This document shows, piece after piece, positions 1-5,859 of a stretch of 20,652 nucleotides of DNA; within the stretch, counting starts at the first letter, position 1, and each line of letters begins with the position of its first letter. The stretch is from a virus. The translations under genes and the position numbers were made by a program. Location: positions 1-20,652 of the IMG/VR virus record IMGVR_UViG_3300044956_001029; one strand, written 5' to 3'. The notes under the pieces were generated by a model, which was given only the letters and a program-made list of their open reading frames with translations, was not told the DNA's origin and did no database searches.

Positions 1-224
1 TGATAAAAATCTCCAACAGGCTCTTCAATTATTACCAGCAATTGTCGAGTTTTCATTAATAATTTTTCAATCACACGGGCATGTGCTGAATAATCACAAT
101 CAAAAAATGCTATCGAAATCAAATCACAATCATTGGGTATTTGATCAATTTGTTGATATTGGTTATATGCTGTCAGGGGTGGTGTAACTGCATGATAAGA
201 AAACTGATCTAAAAAAATTTTCAT
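1..224 (-). CDS. hypothetical protein, 5' part only (runs off left edge)
   Basis: An open minus-strand frame starts at the ATG complementary to 222-224 and stays open to the window edge, giving 74 codons with no stop. The product begins MKIFLDQFSYHAV, and the visible part ends in a hydrophobic strand followed by an acidic turn (LLVIIEEPVGDF). I do not recognise the family. The alternation of a short acidic stretch and a hydrophobic strand is loosely like the N-terminal part of the 15934-17007 product (LVVLMAQDPF), so a related Rossmann-like phage protein is possible but unproven. The gene diverges from the omega-like gene at 332, with about 107 nt between them holding the promoter of that gene. 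Confidence 0.5.
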   Translation of the reverse strand, partial: MKIFLDQFSYHAVTPPLTAYNQYQQIDQIPNDCDLISIAFFDCDYSAHARVIEKLLMKTRQLLVIIEEPVGDFY

Positions 225-278
225 ACTGTTTTTAAATAGTTCATGCTGTGGTGGATGTCACCGCATATTTATACCAGC

Positions 279-307
279 TTGACAATCATGATTTTTTAGT
301 GTAAAAT
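279..307 (+). promoter_or_regulatory. sigma70-type promoter with overlapping palindrome, upstream of the omega-like gene
   Basis: TTGACA at 279-284 and TAAAAT at 302-307 are separated by exactly 17 nt, 24 nt before the ATG at 332. The -10 box lies partly in the left arm of an inverted repeat, GTGTAAA (299-305) and TTTACAC (313-319) with a 7-nt centre, which is a natural place for a repressor operator or a 5'-end hairpin. A ribosome binding site AGGAG follows at 321-325. The promoter match is seen directly; the operator role is inference. Confidence 0.7.
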
Positions 308-331
308 ACACATTTACACTAGGAGACCCCA

Positions 332-574
332 ATGAAACCAATTACCAACAGTCGCGGCGACCAGATTAATCTTGAAAAATGTGTCATCAATGCCGGCAAT
401 CGTTATGACCTGATTATTGCTGCATCACAACGACTGCGCGAACTCAAACGCCGGGCTCAAGAAACCGGGGCATATGTCACCGCAGTCGATGCTTTGTTGG
501 AACTGCAACAGGGCCGAGTTGACGTGCCGCAATATCTAGCCAAGGTAAAAACACCACAACGAAAAAGACCTTGA
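332..574 (+). CDS. RNA polymerase omega subunit (RpoZ)-like protein
   Basis: This 80-residue product carries the core pattern of bacterial omega: an aligned GNRYDLIIAASQRLRELK (residues 22-39, compare GNRFDLVLVAARRARQ in E. coli omega), then a T-V-DALLELQQGRVDV stretch (50-65) matching the family's T-V-ALREIEEG segment. Omega helps assemble and stabilise the beta' subunit, so a phage copy could replace or compete with host omega during infection; that role is inferred. Length is close to host omega (about 90). The tail is basic (KTPQRKRP). The start is set by AGGAG at 321-325 and a strong promoter at 279. The stop codon lies 6 nt from the stop of the convergent gene at 581. Confidence 0.72.
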   Translation: MKPITNSRGDQINLEKCVINAGNRYDLIIAASQRLRELKRRAQETGAYVTAVDALLELQQGRVDVPQYLAKVKTPQRKRP

Positions 575-588
575 CAAATACTATTTGT
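574..588. repeat. perfect 15-nt palindrome across two convergent stop codons
   Basis: ACAAATA and TATTTGT flank a central C at 581, so the palindrome covers the end of the + strand gene (stop 572-574) and the stop of the minus-strand gene (581-583). A short hairpin with 5 bp and a 5-nt loop is possible and could act as a weak bidirectional 3' end. The sequence is AT-rich and lacks the GC-rich stem of a classic terminator, so the function is uncertain. Confidence 0.35.
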
Positions 589-1012
589 AAAGGTAATTGA
601 CGGTGTCGGTATTTTCTCTCAATTCTCTAGCACCGTTTTTCAAATGAAAGCGACGAGCCATTTCAGTCTTGGGACTCAAAGTCACATAGGTTTGAATTTC
701 AGGAAACTCTGCTTCAATTGACCGTTGAGCAGACACGATAAGTTCTCGCCCGGCACCGGCTGCGTAGCTCCAGATGGTATAAAACACCGCAGTTGTTGCG
801 TGACTGATTGATGTGACCAGATCATCCACTGCCGAAGGAACTGTTTCTAAAAATTTAACACAGGTAACGGCCAATGTACGATTGCCATCCTTCAACAGGT
901 AGATTCGACTGTTTGAGTTCACACGGTCCGACAAGGGTATTTCTGGTCGTACAGGATCGTCCTTGACAAGGGCCTCGAGATCGTCTGAAATGGAAGTAAT
1001 TGTGTGTAACAT
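581..1012 (-). CDS. GNAT-like hypothetical protein
   Basis: A 143-residue minus-strand product. The second half resembles the acetyltransferase/malonyl-CoA-decarboxylase type fold: a helix with GAGRELIVSAQRSIEAEFP (about residues 86-104), then TYVTLSPKTEMARRFHLKNGA (about 108-128) and a closing hydrophobic strand VNYLYK. The VTLSP strand followed by an A-x-x-F-H-x-x-NGA helix is typical of GNAT-like acyltransferases, where it lies near the acyl-CoA site. No substrate can be deduced. The start ATG overlaps a TATAAT-like sequence on the minus strand (TTATCA, 17 nt, TATAAT), so either the transcript starts further upstream or translation starts later; the exact start is not secure. It converges on the omega-like gene. 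Confidence 0.5.
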   Translation of the reverse strand: MLHTITSISDDLEALVKDDPVRPEIPLSDRVNSNSRIYLLKDGNRTLAVTCVKFLETVPSAVDDLVTSISHATTAVFYTIWSYAAGAGRELIVSAQRSIEAEFPEIQTYVTLSPKTEMARRFHLKNGARELRENTDTVNYLYK

Positions 1013-1032
1013 TATATACGCCGTTAATGTTG

Positions 1033-1052
1033 TTGATAAAATTATTTATCAA
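1033..1052. repeat. perfect inverted repeat, possible operator
   Basis: TTGATAAA (1033-1040) and TTTATCAA (1045-1052) are perfect complements around ATTA. It sits in the divergent spacer between the minus-strand gene starting at 1012 and the tRNA-Ser at 1089, close to a possible minus-strand -35 (TTATCA). An operator or a weak hairpin would both fit; there is no GC-rich stem for a normal terminator. Confidence 0.4.
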
Positions 1053-1088
1053 AGTCCGTGGATTGGTATAAATTATAGTGTTGATACT

Positions 1089-1178
1089 GGAGAGTTGGGT
1101 GAGCGGCTGAAACCAACGGTCTACTAAACCGTCATAGTGGCGACATTATCGTGGGTTCGAATCCCACACTCTCCGCCA
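1089..1178 (+). tRNA. tRNA-Ser (anticodon ACT)
   Basis: A 90-nt type II tRNA. Acceptor GGAGAGT (1089-1095) pairs perfectly with ACTCTCC, followed by discriminator G and encoded CCA. The anticodon arm is ACGGT / ACCGT around the 7-nt loop CTACTAA, which places ACT at positions 34-36. A long variable arm (ATAGT paired to ATTAT) and the T arm GTGGG-TTCGAAT-CCCAC complete the serine-type cloverleaf. Bacterial tRNA-Ser for AGY codons normally has GCT, so A at position 34 is unusual. The next gene starts 14 nt downstream of the CCA. Confidence 0.9.
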
Positions 1179-1192
1179 AGCTATAACAATTG

Positions 1193-1669
1193 ATGAAACC
1201 ATTTGATATTGAAGCAGTAAACAGCTTCATACAAGCACAGAGCAAAGAAACTAGAATCTATATCGGTGTTGATTCCGAGCGTGTGAGAGAAAACAACACC
1301 TGGTATGCTGTGTACACTGCCGCTGTTGTGGTTCACATAGACGGTAAACATGGTTGTCGCTTGTTCGGCGAAGTCACCAAAGAACGTGACTGGGATCAAC
1401 GGGCCGATCGCCCCAATACCCGACTCATGAACGAAGTGTACAAGGTATCTGAACTGTACCTGCGCTTGGCTAGTGTGCTGGAGGATCGACTGGTAGAAGT
1501 GCATCTGGACATCAATTCGGCCGATAAACATGTCAGTTCTAATGTGGTGGCTCAGGCCATTGGCTATATTCGTGGCACCTGCAACATCACGCCCAAAATC
1601 AAACCCGAAGCCTTTGCAGCCACCAACGCAGCAGATCGCTTGAGAAACCTAAAAATAGCCAACGAGTAA
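1193..1669 (+). CDS. YkuK/DUF458-family RNase H-like protein
   Basis: 158 residues from the ATG at 1193; a TTG three bases earlier is in frame but less likely. An early strand RIYIGVDSER (residues 21-30) with Asp27 looks like the first catalytic acidic strand of an RNase H fold, followed by an AVYTAAVVVHIDGKHGCRLF strand pair and later VEVHLDINSADKHVSSNVV, the pattern shared with Bacillus YkuK (DUF458). RNase H-like activity is a family-level assumption; no substrate is known to me. There is no clear Shine-Dalgarno sequence: only 14 nt separate it from the tRNA-Ser, so it may be co-transcribed with and released by processing of that tRNA. A terminator follows at 1703. Confidence 0.65.
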   Translation: MKPFDIEAVNSFIQAQSKETRIYIGVDSERVRENNTWYAVYTAAVVVHIDGKHGCRLFGEVTKERDWDQRADRPNTRLMNEVYKVSELYLRLASVLEDRLVEVHLDINSADKHVSSNVVAQAIGYIRGTCNITPKIKPEAFAATNAADRLRNLKIANE

Positions 1670-1702
1670 ATACATGACCGTGTATTAATCAGGAATACAA
1701 AG

Positions 1703-1730
1703 GAAGGGCCTTCGGGCCCTTTGTTATTGA
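1703..1730 (+). terminator. rho-independent terminator
   Basis: AAGGGCC (1704-1710), TTCG tetraloop (1711-1714) and GGCCCTT (1715-1721) form a strong stem with a UUCG loop, followed by a T-rich tail. It ends the tRNA-Ser/YkuK unit and isolates it from the ahpC promoter. Confidence 0.85.
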
Positions 1731-1772
1731 AAAAACCTACAAGCGTTATTAAAATAATTATCGAAAAATCTA

Positions 1773-1800
1773 TTGATTTTGGGTTTTAATAGTGTATAAT
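1773..1800 (+). promoter_or_regulatory. sigma70-type promoter for ahpC
   Basis: TTGATT at 1773-1778, 16 nt, and a perfect TATAAT at 1795-1800, about 50 nt before the ahpC ATG. An AAAGGAG ribosome binding site lies at about 1840-1846. Confidence 0.65.
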
Positions 1801-1851
1801 ATACACATACAACGAGGAGTTGTTGGTTTTCAACACACAAAGGAGAAAAGT

Positions 1852-2400
1852 ATGAAAACAGTTGGTGATAAATTAGAAAAATTTGCTGTTACCGGCGTTA
1901 AACCCGGACAACCAGAAGATGCTTTCTTCGACATTACAGATGAGAGCTTTGCTGGCAAGTGGAAAGTTATCGTTTACTATCCAAAAGATTTCACGTTTGT
2001 TTGCCCCACAGAGATCGTAGCCTATGACAAATTGGCACAGGACTTTGAAGATCGTGATGCTGTATTGCTCACAGGTTCAACAGACAATGAATTCTGTAAA
2101 GTTGCATGGCAAAAGGCACACCCAGATCTACAAAAGATCACTCACACACAATTTGCTGACACGCAGCGTGGTGAGTCAAGTTTGATTGAACAACTTGGTG
2201 TATTCTACGCTCCAGCAGGTGCAGCATTACGTGCTACATTCATCGTTGACCCAGACAACGTTATCCAACATGTTACTGTAAACAACTTGAACGTTGGTCG
2301 TAGCCCAGAAGAAACACTTCGTGTTCTTGATTCGATTCAGTCGGGAGAACTTTGTGCCTGTAATCGCCAAATCGGTGGCGAAACATTAGGTAAGGTTTAA
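1852..2400 (+). CDS. ahpC: peroxiredoxin, AhpC/typical 2-Cys family
   Basis: 182 residues, close to the usual 186. AhpC reduces H2O2, organic peroxides and peroxynitrite in the cytoplasm. The peroxidatic site KDFTFVCPTE is present (Cys51), as is a C-terminal resolving cysteine in GELCACN (Cys168 and Cys170), so all catalytic parts seem intact. The start at 1852 is chosen because AAAGGAG precedes it; an upstream in-frame start at 1792 lies inside the promoter. An AhpD-like protein follows after an inserted endonuclease gene. No AhpF is visible, so AhpD or a host thioredoxin would have to recycle it. The host-like sequence suggests acquisition from a bacterium. Confidence 0.93.
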   Translation: MKTVGDKLEKFAVTGVKPGQPEDAFFDITDESFAGKWKVIVYYPKDFTFVCPTEIVAYDKLAQDFEDRDAVLLTGSTDNEFCKVAWQKAHPDLQKITHTQFADTQRGESSLIEQLGVFYAPAGAALRATFIVDPDNVIQHVTVNNLNVGRSPEETLRVLDSIQSGELCACNRQIGGETLGKV

Positions 2401-3306
2401 ATGGAGGAGTTGGTGATAAATAATAGTGTAGTTCGCGGGGCTGGAACCCCCAACTACTCTAATGCTTACAAGGAGCAATCAGCAATAATATTTATCGCCA
2501 ACCGATATACTTTCATCTACTTTTCTATAATAGAGAACGCAAGATTAAGAGTATTACCAAAAGACCAATACAAAGAAACACACCATATTATTCCTCGTTC
2601 GATGGGCGGGGATGATTCTTCTGACAATCTAGTAGACCTAACAGCCAAGGAACATTTTATCTGCCATAAACTTTTAGTAAGAATGACGTCAGGCGAATCT
2701 AAAGGTAAGATGGCATTTGCGGTAGTGTTAATGTCCGGCAAGAGAAGTAGTAGAATATATTCTTCTACTAAAAAACTTTTAGCAGAACGAATGAGTGAAT
2801 TACATACAGGAAAGATTCCTATCACCGACGGTGTAGTCGATAAAACTATATTCAAAGGCGAGTCTTTACCAGACGGATTTTACCAAGGATTCTCTCCTGC
2901 TACTATTAAAAAGCACGGAGATGGAAACAAAGGTAAAAAATGGATCACTAACGGCGTTGTATCATATCAAATAAAAGATGATATATTGCCAGAAGGTTTC
3001 TATTGGGGGCAAGCAGAATACCATAAGAAAAAGAATAGTGAGGCATTGAGTGGTGAAGGAAATCCAATGTTTGGAAAGTTAGGCAAACATCATCCAGCAT
3101 TCGGAAACAAGCACACAGAAGAAATGTTAAAACATCTTTCTCTTTCTAAACAAGGAAGTAAGAATCCTATGTATGGTAAACTACCCCATAATGCTAAATC
3201 CATTGAAGTGAATGGTGTTTTATATAAATCTGTTAAAGAAGCAAGAGAGAAAACAGGATTGTCAAGAGGAAAAATAGAAAAACTTTACAAAGGAATAATA
3301 TCATGA
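2401..3306 (+). CDS. HNH homing endonuclease with NUMOD3-type repeats
   Basis: The frame starts directly after the ahpC stop. It contains an HNH motif: THHIIPRSMGGDDSSDNL (about residues 60-77, His61/His62, Asn76) and EHFICHK (84-90). DNA-binding modules follow: repeats around GNKGKKW, GEGNPMFGKLGKHH, GNKHTEEMLKHLS and GSKNPMYGK (NUMOD3 type) and a C-terminal NUMOD1-like helix SVKEAREKTGLSRGKIEKLY. The first 30 residues are atypical and overlap a hairpin at 2428-2457, so the true start may be an ATA near 2486, 11 nt after AAGGAG. Such genes copy themselves into cognate sites. It is inserted between ahpC and ahpD and ends in an ATGA overlap with the latter. Confidence 0.88.
   Translation: MEELVINNSVVRGAGTPNYSNAYKEQSAIIFIANRYTFIYFSIIENARLRVLPKDQYKETHHIIPRSMGGDDSSDNLVDLTAKEHFICHKLLVRMTSGESKGKMAFAVVLMSGKRSSRIYSSTKKLLAERMSELHTGKIPITDGVVDKTIFKGESLPDGFYQGFSPATIKKHGDGNKGKKWITNGVVSYQIKDDILPEGFYWGQAEYHKKKNSEALSGEGNPMFGKLGKHHPAFGNKHTEEMLKHLSLSKQGSKNPMYGKLPHNAKSIEVNGVLYKSVKEAREKTGLSRGKIEKLYKGIIS
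2428..2457 (+). promoter_or_regulatory. hairpin upstream of the endonuclease ribosome binding site
   Basis: GTAGTT (2428-2433) pairs with AACTAC (2452-2457), and GGGG (2437-2440) with CCCC (2447-2450), giving a two-part stem with a CTGGAA loop. AAGGAG follows at 2469-2474. It lies in the first codons of the longest endonuclease frame. A stem-loop just before a homing endonuclease start commonly limits translation in phages; that role here is inference. Confidence 0.5.
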
Positions 3307-3821
3307 GTTGGGTTGATCAAATCAAAGAAGCGTTACCAGAATACGCAAAAGATATTAAGTTGAATTTAGATTCAGTTATTAAAAGAAGTACTCTACCAGA
3401 TGAAGTTGCCAACGCCTGTGCGTTAGCGGCAGCATTTGCTACAGGGAACGGTAAATTAGTTACATTTGTAAGTAGTAACTTTACAGAGGATCAAGCCGTT
3501 GTTCGTGATGCTGCACTATCGGCGGCCAGTCTGATGGCAATGACAAACAGTTGGTATCCATATGTTGAAATGACAGAGGACCCCAATCTAAAAGGATTGC
3601 CTGCCCAACTCAGAATGAATGTTATCGCAAGTCATGGCGGAACTACCAAGACAAACTTTGAAGCATTCAGCCTTGCCGCAAGTATTGTTGGCAAATGCCA
3701 TTTCTGCGTGAAAGCCCATTACGATGGACTGAAGGCATTGGGCTATACTGTTGAGCAGTTGAGAGACATTGGTAGAATCGCGGCTGTGATGAACAGTGTA
3801 GCGAAAGTGCTAAATAGCTAA
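3303..3821 (+). CDS. ahpD: AhpD-like carboxymuconolactone decarboxylase-family protein
   Basis: 172 all-helical residues. The thiol-redox site is GKCHFCVKAHY with Cys132, Cys135 and His139, the CxxC-x3-H pattern of AhpD, which passes electrons to AhpC. An acidic/proton-relay region before it (about residues 61-70) and a closing helix LRDIGRIAAVMNSVAKVL match the alkylhydroperoxidase fold. It presumably acts with the AhpC encoded 0.9 kb upstream; the two were probably adjacent before the endonuclease gene was inserted. Translation starts at an ATGA overlap with the endonuclease stop, with AAAGGA about 12 nt upstream. The gene is followed within a few bases by the manganese riboswitch of the next gene. 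Confidence 0.88.
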   Translation: MSWVDQIKEALPEYAKDIKLNLDSVIKRSTLPDEVANACALAAAFATGNGKLVTFVSSNFTEDQAVVRDAALSAASLMAMTNSWYPYVEMTEDPNLKGLPAQLRMNVIASHGGTTKTNFEAFSLAASIVGKCHFCVKAHYDGLKALGYTVEQLRDIGRIAAVMNSVAKVLNS

Positions 3822-3825
3822 ATAT

Positions 3826-3908
3826 TCACGGGGAGTAGCCAACCTGAGAAGGTTCTGTGTATCGTCAACACGACGCAAGTCCGGTACACAGACTAAGAGG
3901 CAAGACCA
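3826..3908 (+). promoter_or_regulatory. yybP-ykoY (manganese) riboswitch
   Basis: The conserved blocks of the yybP-ykoY family are present in order: GGGGAGTAGCC (3830-3840), a small AACCT-GAGA-AGGTT hairpin (3841-3854), the long stem TCTGTGTA / TACACAGA, an inner TCGTCAACACGA hairpin, GTCCGG, and the terminal GAGGCAAGACC (3897-3907). The two conserved loops form the Mn2+ pocket in known members, which switch on exporters of the TerC, MntP and P-type ATPase families at high Mn2+. Here it lies 25 nt before a TerC-family gene with an AAGGA ribosome binding site, so translational control is likely. No intrinsic terminator is seen between riboswitch and gene. Confidence 0.93.
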
Positions 3909-3932
3909 TTTTAACTTTAAAAAGGAACTAAA

Positions 3933-4607
3933 ATGGAATTACTCTCACTACAATTTTTATGGGCTCTTGTAGCCATCATCTTAATAGATGTCGTTTTAGG
4001 CGGTGAAAACGCACTCGTCATAGCAATGGCATCAAAGCAACTACCAGAACACTTACGCAAACGTGCTATGATTTGGGGTACATTTGGGGCCGTAGGTGTT
4101 CGTTTTTTATGTGTAGCCACACTAACATACTTGTTAATGATACCCGGATTGAGACTAGTAGGCGGGTTAATGTTGATTTACATCGCGTGGAAATTGACAT
4201 CAAATGAGCAAGATCACAGCAATGTAAAAACAGCCGCAACATTCTGGGGTGCTATGTGCACGATCGTAATGGCCGATGCTGTTATGGGTCTAGACAATGC
4301 TTTAGCTATCGCAGGTGCTGCCGGAGGTAACTGGATTTTAATCATTACAGGATTATTAGTTAGTGTACCAATAATATTGTTTGGTAGCACTATGGTTGCT
4401 AAACTTATGGAGAAGTATCCGGGATCAATTTACCTTGGTGCTTTTGTTCTGTATTATGTGGCAGGTAACATGATTATACATGAACCTTTCGTTGATGCAT
4501 GGATTGATCCTCTACATGATTTTGTAGAAAAGATCTTGCCATTGGTTGGTGCGTTGATACTAACTGCCAAGCAATACTACAGGACAGAGATACGTAGAAA
4601 AAAATAA
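3933..4607 (+). CDS. TerC-family integral membrane protein (putative manganese exporter)
   Basis: 224 residues, about seven hydrophobic segments. The duplicated TerC signature is clear: IDVVLGGENALVIAMA (about 18-33; Asp19, Glu25, Asn26) and ADAVMGLDNALAIAGAA (about 114-130; Asp115, Asp121, Asn122), whose acidic residues in the membrane are thought to bind the metal. The length and the YjbE-like pattern suit the small TerC subfamily, several members of which export Mn2+ and are governed by yybP-ykoY riboswitches, as here. It would act in the host inner membrane. Location after ahpC/ahpD suggests a combined redox and manganese module. A terminator ends the unit 2 nt after the stop. Confidence 0.92.
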   Translation: MELLSLQFLWALVAIILIDVVLGGENALVIAMASKQLPEHLRKRAMIWGTFGAVGVRFLCVATLTYLLMIPGLRLVGGLMLIYIAWKLTSNEQDHSNVKTAATFWGAMCTIVMADAVMGLDNALAIAGAAGGNWILIITGLLVSVPIILFGSTMVAKLMEKYPGSIYLGAFVLYYVAGNMIIHEPFVDAWIDPLHDFVEKILPLVGALILTAKQYYRTEIRRKK

Positions 4608-4608
4608 T

Positions 4609-4639
4609 AAAAGCCCTACCTAGTGTAGGGTTTTCTTTT
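4609..4639 (+). terminator. rho-independent terminator after terC
   Basis: CCCTAC (4614-4619) and GTAGGG (4625-4630) pair around CTAGT, extended by G-T and A-T pairs, then a TTTTCTTTT tail. It closes the ahpC-terC unit. Confidence 0.88.
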
Positions 4640-4701
4640 ATCAAGGAACTGATCTCCTGTTGATGTTGCAAAAATGCCACATTGAGAGTTGTTTTCTTTG
4701 G

Positions 4702-4731
4702 TTGACCAAAATACATATTTTCGATTATAAT
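4702..4731 (+). promoter_or_regulatory. sigma70-type promoter (TTGACC type)
   Basis: TTGACC at 4702-4707, 18 nt, TATAAT at 4726-4731, just 28 nt before the first gene of the five-gene ATGA-coupled cluster. AAAAGGAG at about 4744-4751 is its ribosome binding site. Confidence 0.75.
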
Positions 4732-4758
4732 ACTAGTATTGCAAAAAGGAGTTTTCAA

Positions 4759-5043
4759 ATGACTACGGCAATTTATCAAGCACTAACCGAGCAAGAAAAG
4801 CGTGAAGTTGGCATGTACGGTTGCACCCAAGCGCAGATGCGTGAAGCAGTGGAGCAGAGCATGACCTATCGCTTTTCGGGCCCGGCCATGATGGTTGCCA
4901 GCCTCATAAGCGACTGTCAAGAAATGGTGGCCTACGGTCCCTATGATGGCGACACCCTGGCCAATATCTTGGAAGATCAGCGTCAGTGCCTGAATCGTGC
5001 CAAGTGGATTTTATTTGAATATGTTATGGAAAACTCAAAATGA
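4759..5043 (+). CDS. hypothetical protein, first gene of a coupled cluster
   Basis: 94 residues from the ATG at 4759, which is preceded by AAAAGGAG; the longer frame from 4660 crosses the promoter and is rejected. The product is soluble, largely helical and acidic, with an FSGPAMMVASLISDCQEMVAYG centre and an ILEDQRQCLNRAKWILFEYV C-terminal helix. I do not recognise it beyond its general likeness to small conserved phage proteins. Its stop shares four bases (ATGA) with the next start. Confidence 0.75.
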   Translation: MTTAIYQALTEQEKREVGMYGCTQAQMREAVEQSMTYRFSGPAMMVASLISDCQEMVAYGPYDGDTLANILEDQRQCLNRAKWILFEYVMENSK

Positions 5044-5246
5044 ACAAAGCTCATGGTTCTCCTTATGATCGTGGTTCGGCCGATGCGTACTATCAGAGGC
5101 CGCCACGACCACACTATTACAACCGTTACATGTACGATAATCGTATCGAATCCGAACTGATGACAGCACAGGAAATTACGGAATACAATTTGGGATATAA
5201 TGAACAAGTGGCATCGGGTGATTTCAAAAATTGGGGCGATCTATGA
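5040..5246 (+). CDS. conserved small phage-type protein (SPYDRGSADAYY motif)
   Basis: 68 residues. The N-terminal HGSPYDRGSADAYYQR-x4-PHYYNRYMY and the C-terminal EITEYNLGYNEQ-x4-GDFKNWG are a recognisable pattern found in small proteins of phages and bacteria, with no established function known to me. It is rich in Tyr, Arg and Pro and probably binds a partner or nucleic acid; that is a guess. Start and stop are both in ATGA overlaps, so translation is probably coupled to its neighbours. Confidence 0.75.
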   Translation: MNKAHGSPYDRGSADAYYQRPPRPHYYNRYMYDNRIESELMTAQEITEYNLGYNEQVASGDFKNWGDL

Positions 5247-5428
5247 TTCAAGGATTCGATCATGTGGGAACCGAGCACCGGTGCTCGGTATGCAGTTGTG
5301 AATTCACAGATGACCAAGGTGGGATACAGGGTTACTTTGGCATCATACCTGTGGCTTTTTGCCCCACTTGTTATTCATGCATGTATGACATGGTTCAACA
5401 AGACATAAAGTTTGGGGAACAAATATGA
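5243..5428 (+). CDS. small cysteine-rich zinc-ribbon-like protein
   Basis: 61 residues from the ATG at 5243. Two cysteine groups, CSVCSC (about 15-20) and FCPTCYSC (about 40-47), are spaced as in a zinc ribbon. A TTG at 5231 is in frame, but the ATGA overlap decides for 5243. Function is unknown; a small nucleic-acid or protein-binding ribbon would fit the cluster of tiny accessory genes. Confidence 0.7.
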   Translation: MIQGFDHVGTEHRCSVCSCEFTDDQGGIQGYFGIIPVAFCPTCYSCMYDMVQQDIKFGEQI

Positions 5429-5553
5429 TTCGCATTGTGCACAACAGGTTGCTGGGCGGTTGGTACATTGTGCGTGGCACACACCAGACCCCCATCAGTG
5501 GTAGATTTGATAGCAAAACAGCCGCACAGGCGTGGTTGAGGAGATCAGCATGA
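5425..5553 (+). CDS. very small conserved protein (GGWYIVRG motif)
   Basis: 42 residues: MIRIVHNRLLGGWYIVRG, then THQTPISGRFDSKTAAQAWLRR. This reads as a beta hairpin plus a helix, with the SGRFDSKxAAQAWL ending seen in small phage proteins of this type. It starts in an ATGA overlap with the previous stop and ends in another with the next start, which strongly supports it as a real gene despite its size. Confidence 0.75.
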   Translation: MIRIVHNRLLGGWYIVRGTHQTPISGRFDSKTAAQAWLRRSA

Positions 5554-5714
5554 GCGACATGGAATATGACATCCAAGAACTGTTTATCGAAGGTTATACA
5601 GCCCAAGAAATTGCACAACAACTGGACTTGTCTGAGTTCACAGTGTGTGAGGTTTTGGCCAGCTTTGGTGTGAGCGTGGAGTATTTCAGCCCGTATGCCA
5701 CAGTCAACAGTTGA
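5550..5714 (+). CDS. small helix-turn-helix protein
   Basis: 54 residues from the ATG at 5550. Residues about 8-40 (IQELFIEGYTAQEIAQQL, then DLSEFTVCEVLASFGV) form a clear HTH with the G-Y-T-x-x-E-I-A-x-x-L pattern of sigma70 region 4 or resolvase-type DNA readers. Probably a regulator or adaptor; the target is unknown. The acidic N-terminus is MSDMEYD. It is the last of five ATGA-linked genes, and its TGA stop lies inside a TTGACC sequence. Confidence 0.72.
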   Translation: MSDMEYDIQELFIEGYTAQEIAQQLDLSEFTVCEVLASFGVSVEYFSPYATVNS

Positions 5715-5778
5715 CCGGTAATGCTTGTTCAAGGCATTTAAAATTCAGTGTCTGGTGTCGGTGATAAGTAAATGTGTT

Positions 5779-5852
5779 GCCCTTGTAGTTAAATGGTATA
5801 ACAGTTGCCTTGTAAGCATCAATCGGTGGTTCGATTCCATCCTGGGGCACCA
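5779..5852 (+). tRNA. tRNA-Thr (anticodon TGT)
   Basis: 74 nt with encoded CCA. Acceptor GCCCTTG pairs with CTGGGGC with one mismatch and one wobble; D arm GTTA/TAAC; anticodon arm GTTGC/GCATC around CTTGTAA, giving TGT; T arm GGTGG-TTCGATT-CCATC; discriminator A. It is the first gene of a small tRNA cluster. Confidence 0.9.
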
Positions 5853-5859
5853 AAATTAT

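Noticed and set aside
1792-1851. N-terminal extension of AhpC
   Set aside because: It starts inside the -10 promoter element and lacks a ribosome binding site; AAAGGAG marks 1852.
5711-5742. Promoter for the tRNA cluster starting with TTGACC at 5711
   Set aside because: The nearest AT-rich -10 candidate (TTTAAA) is 20 nt away and poor; noted only as part of the stop-overlap pattern.
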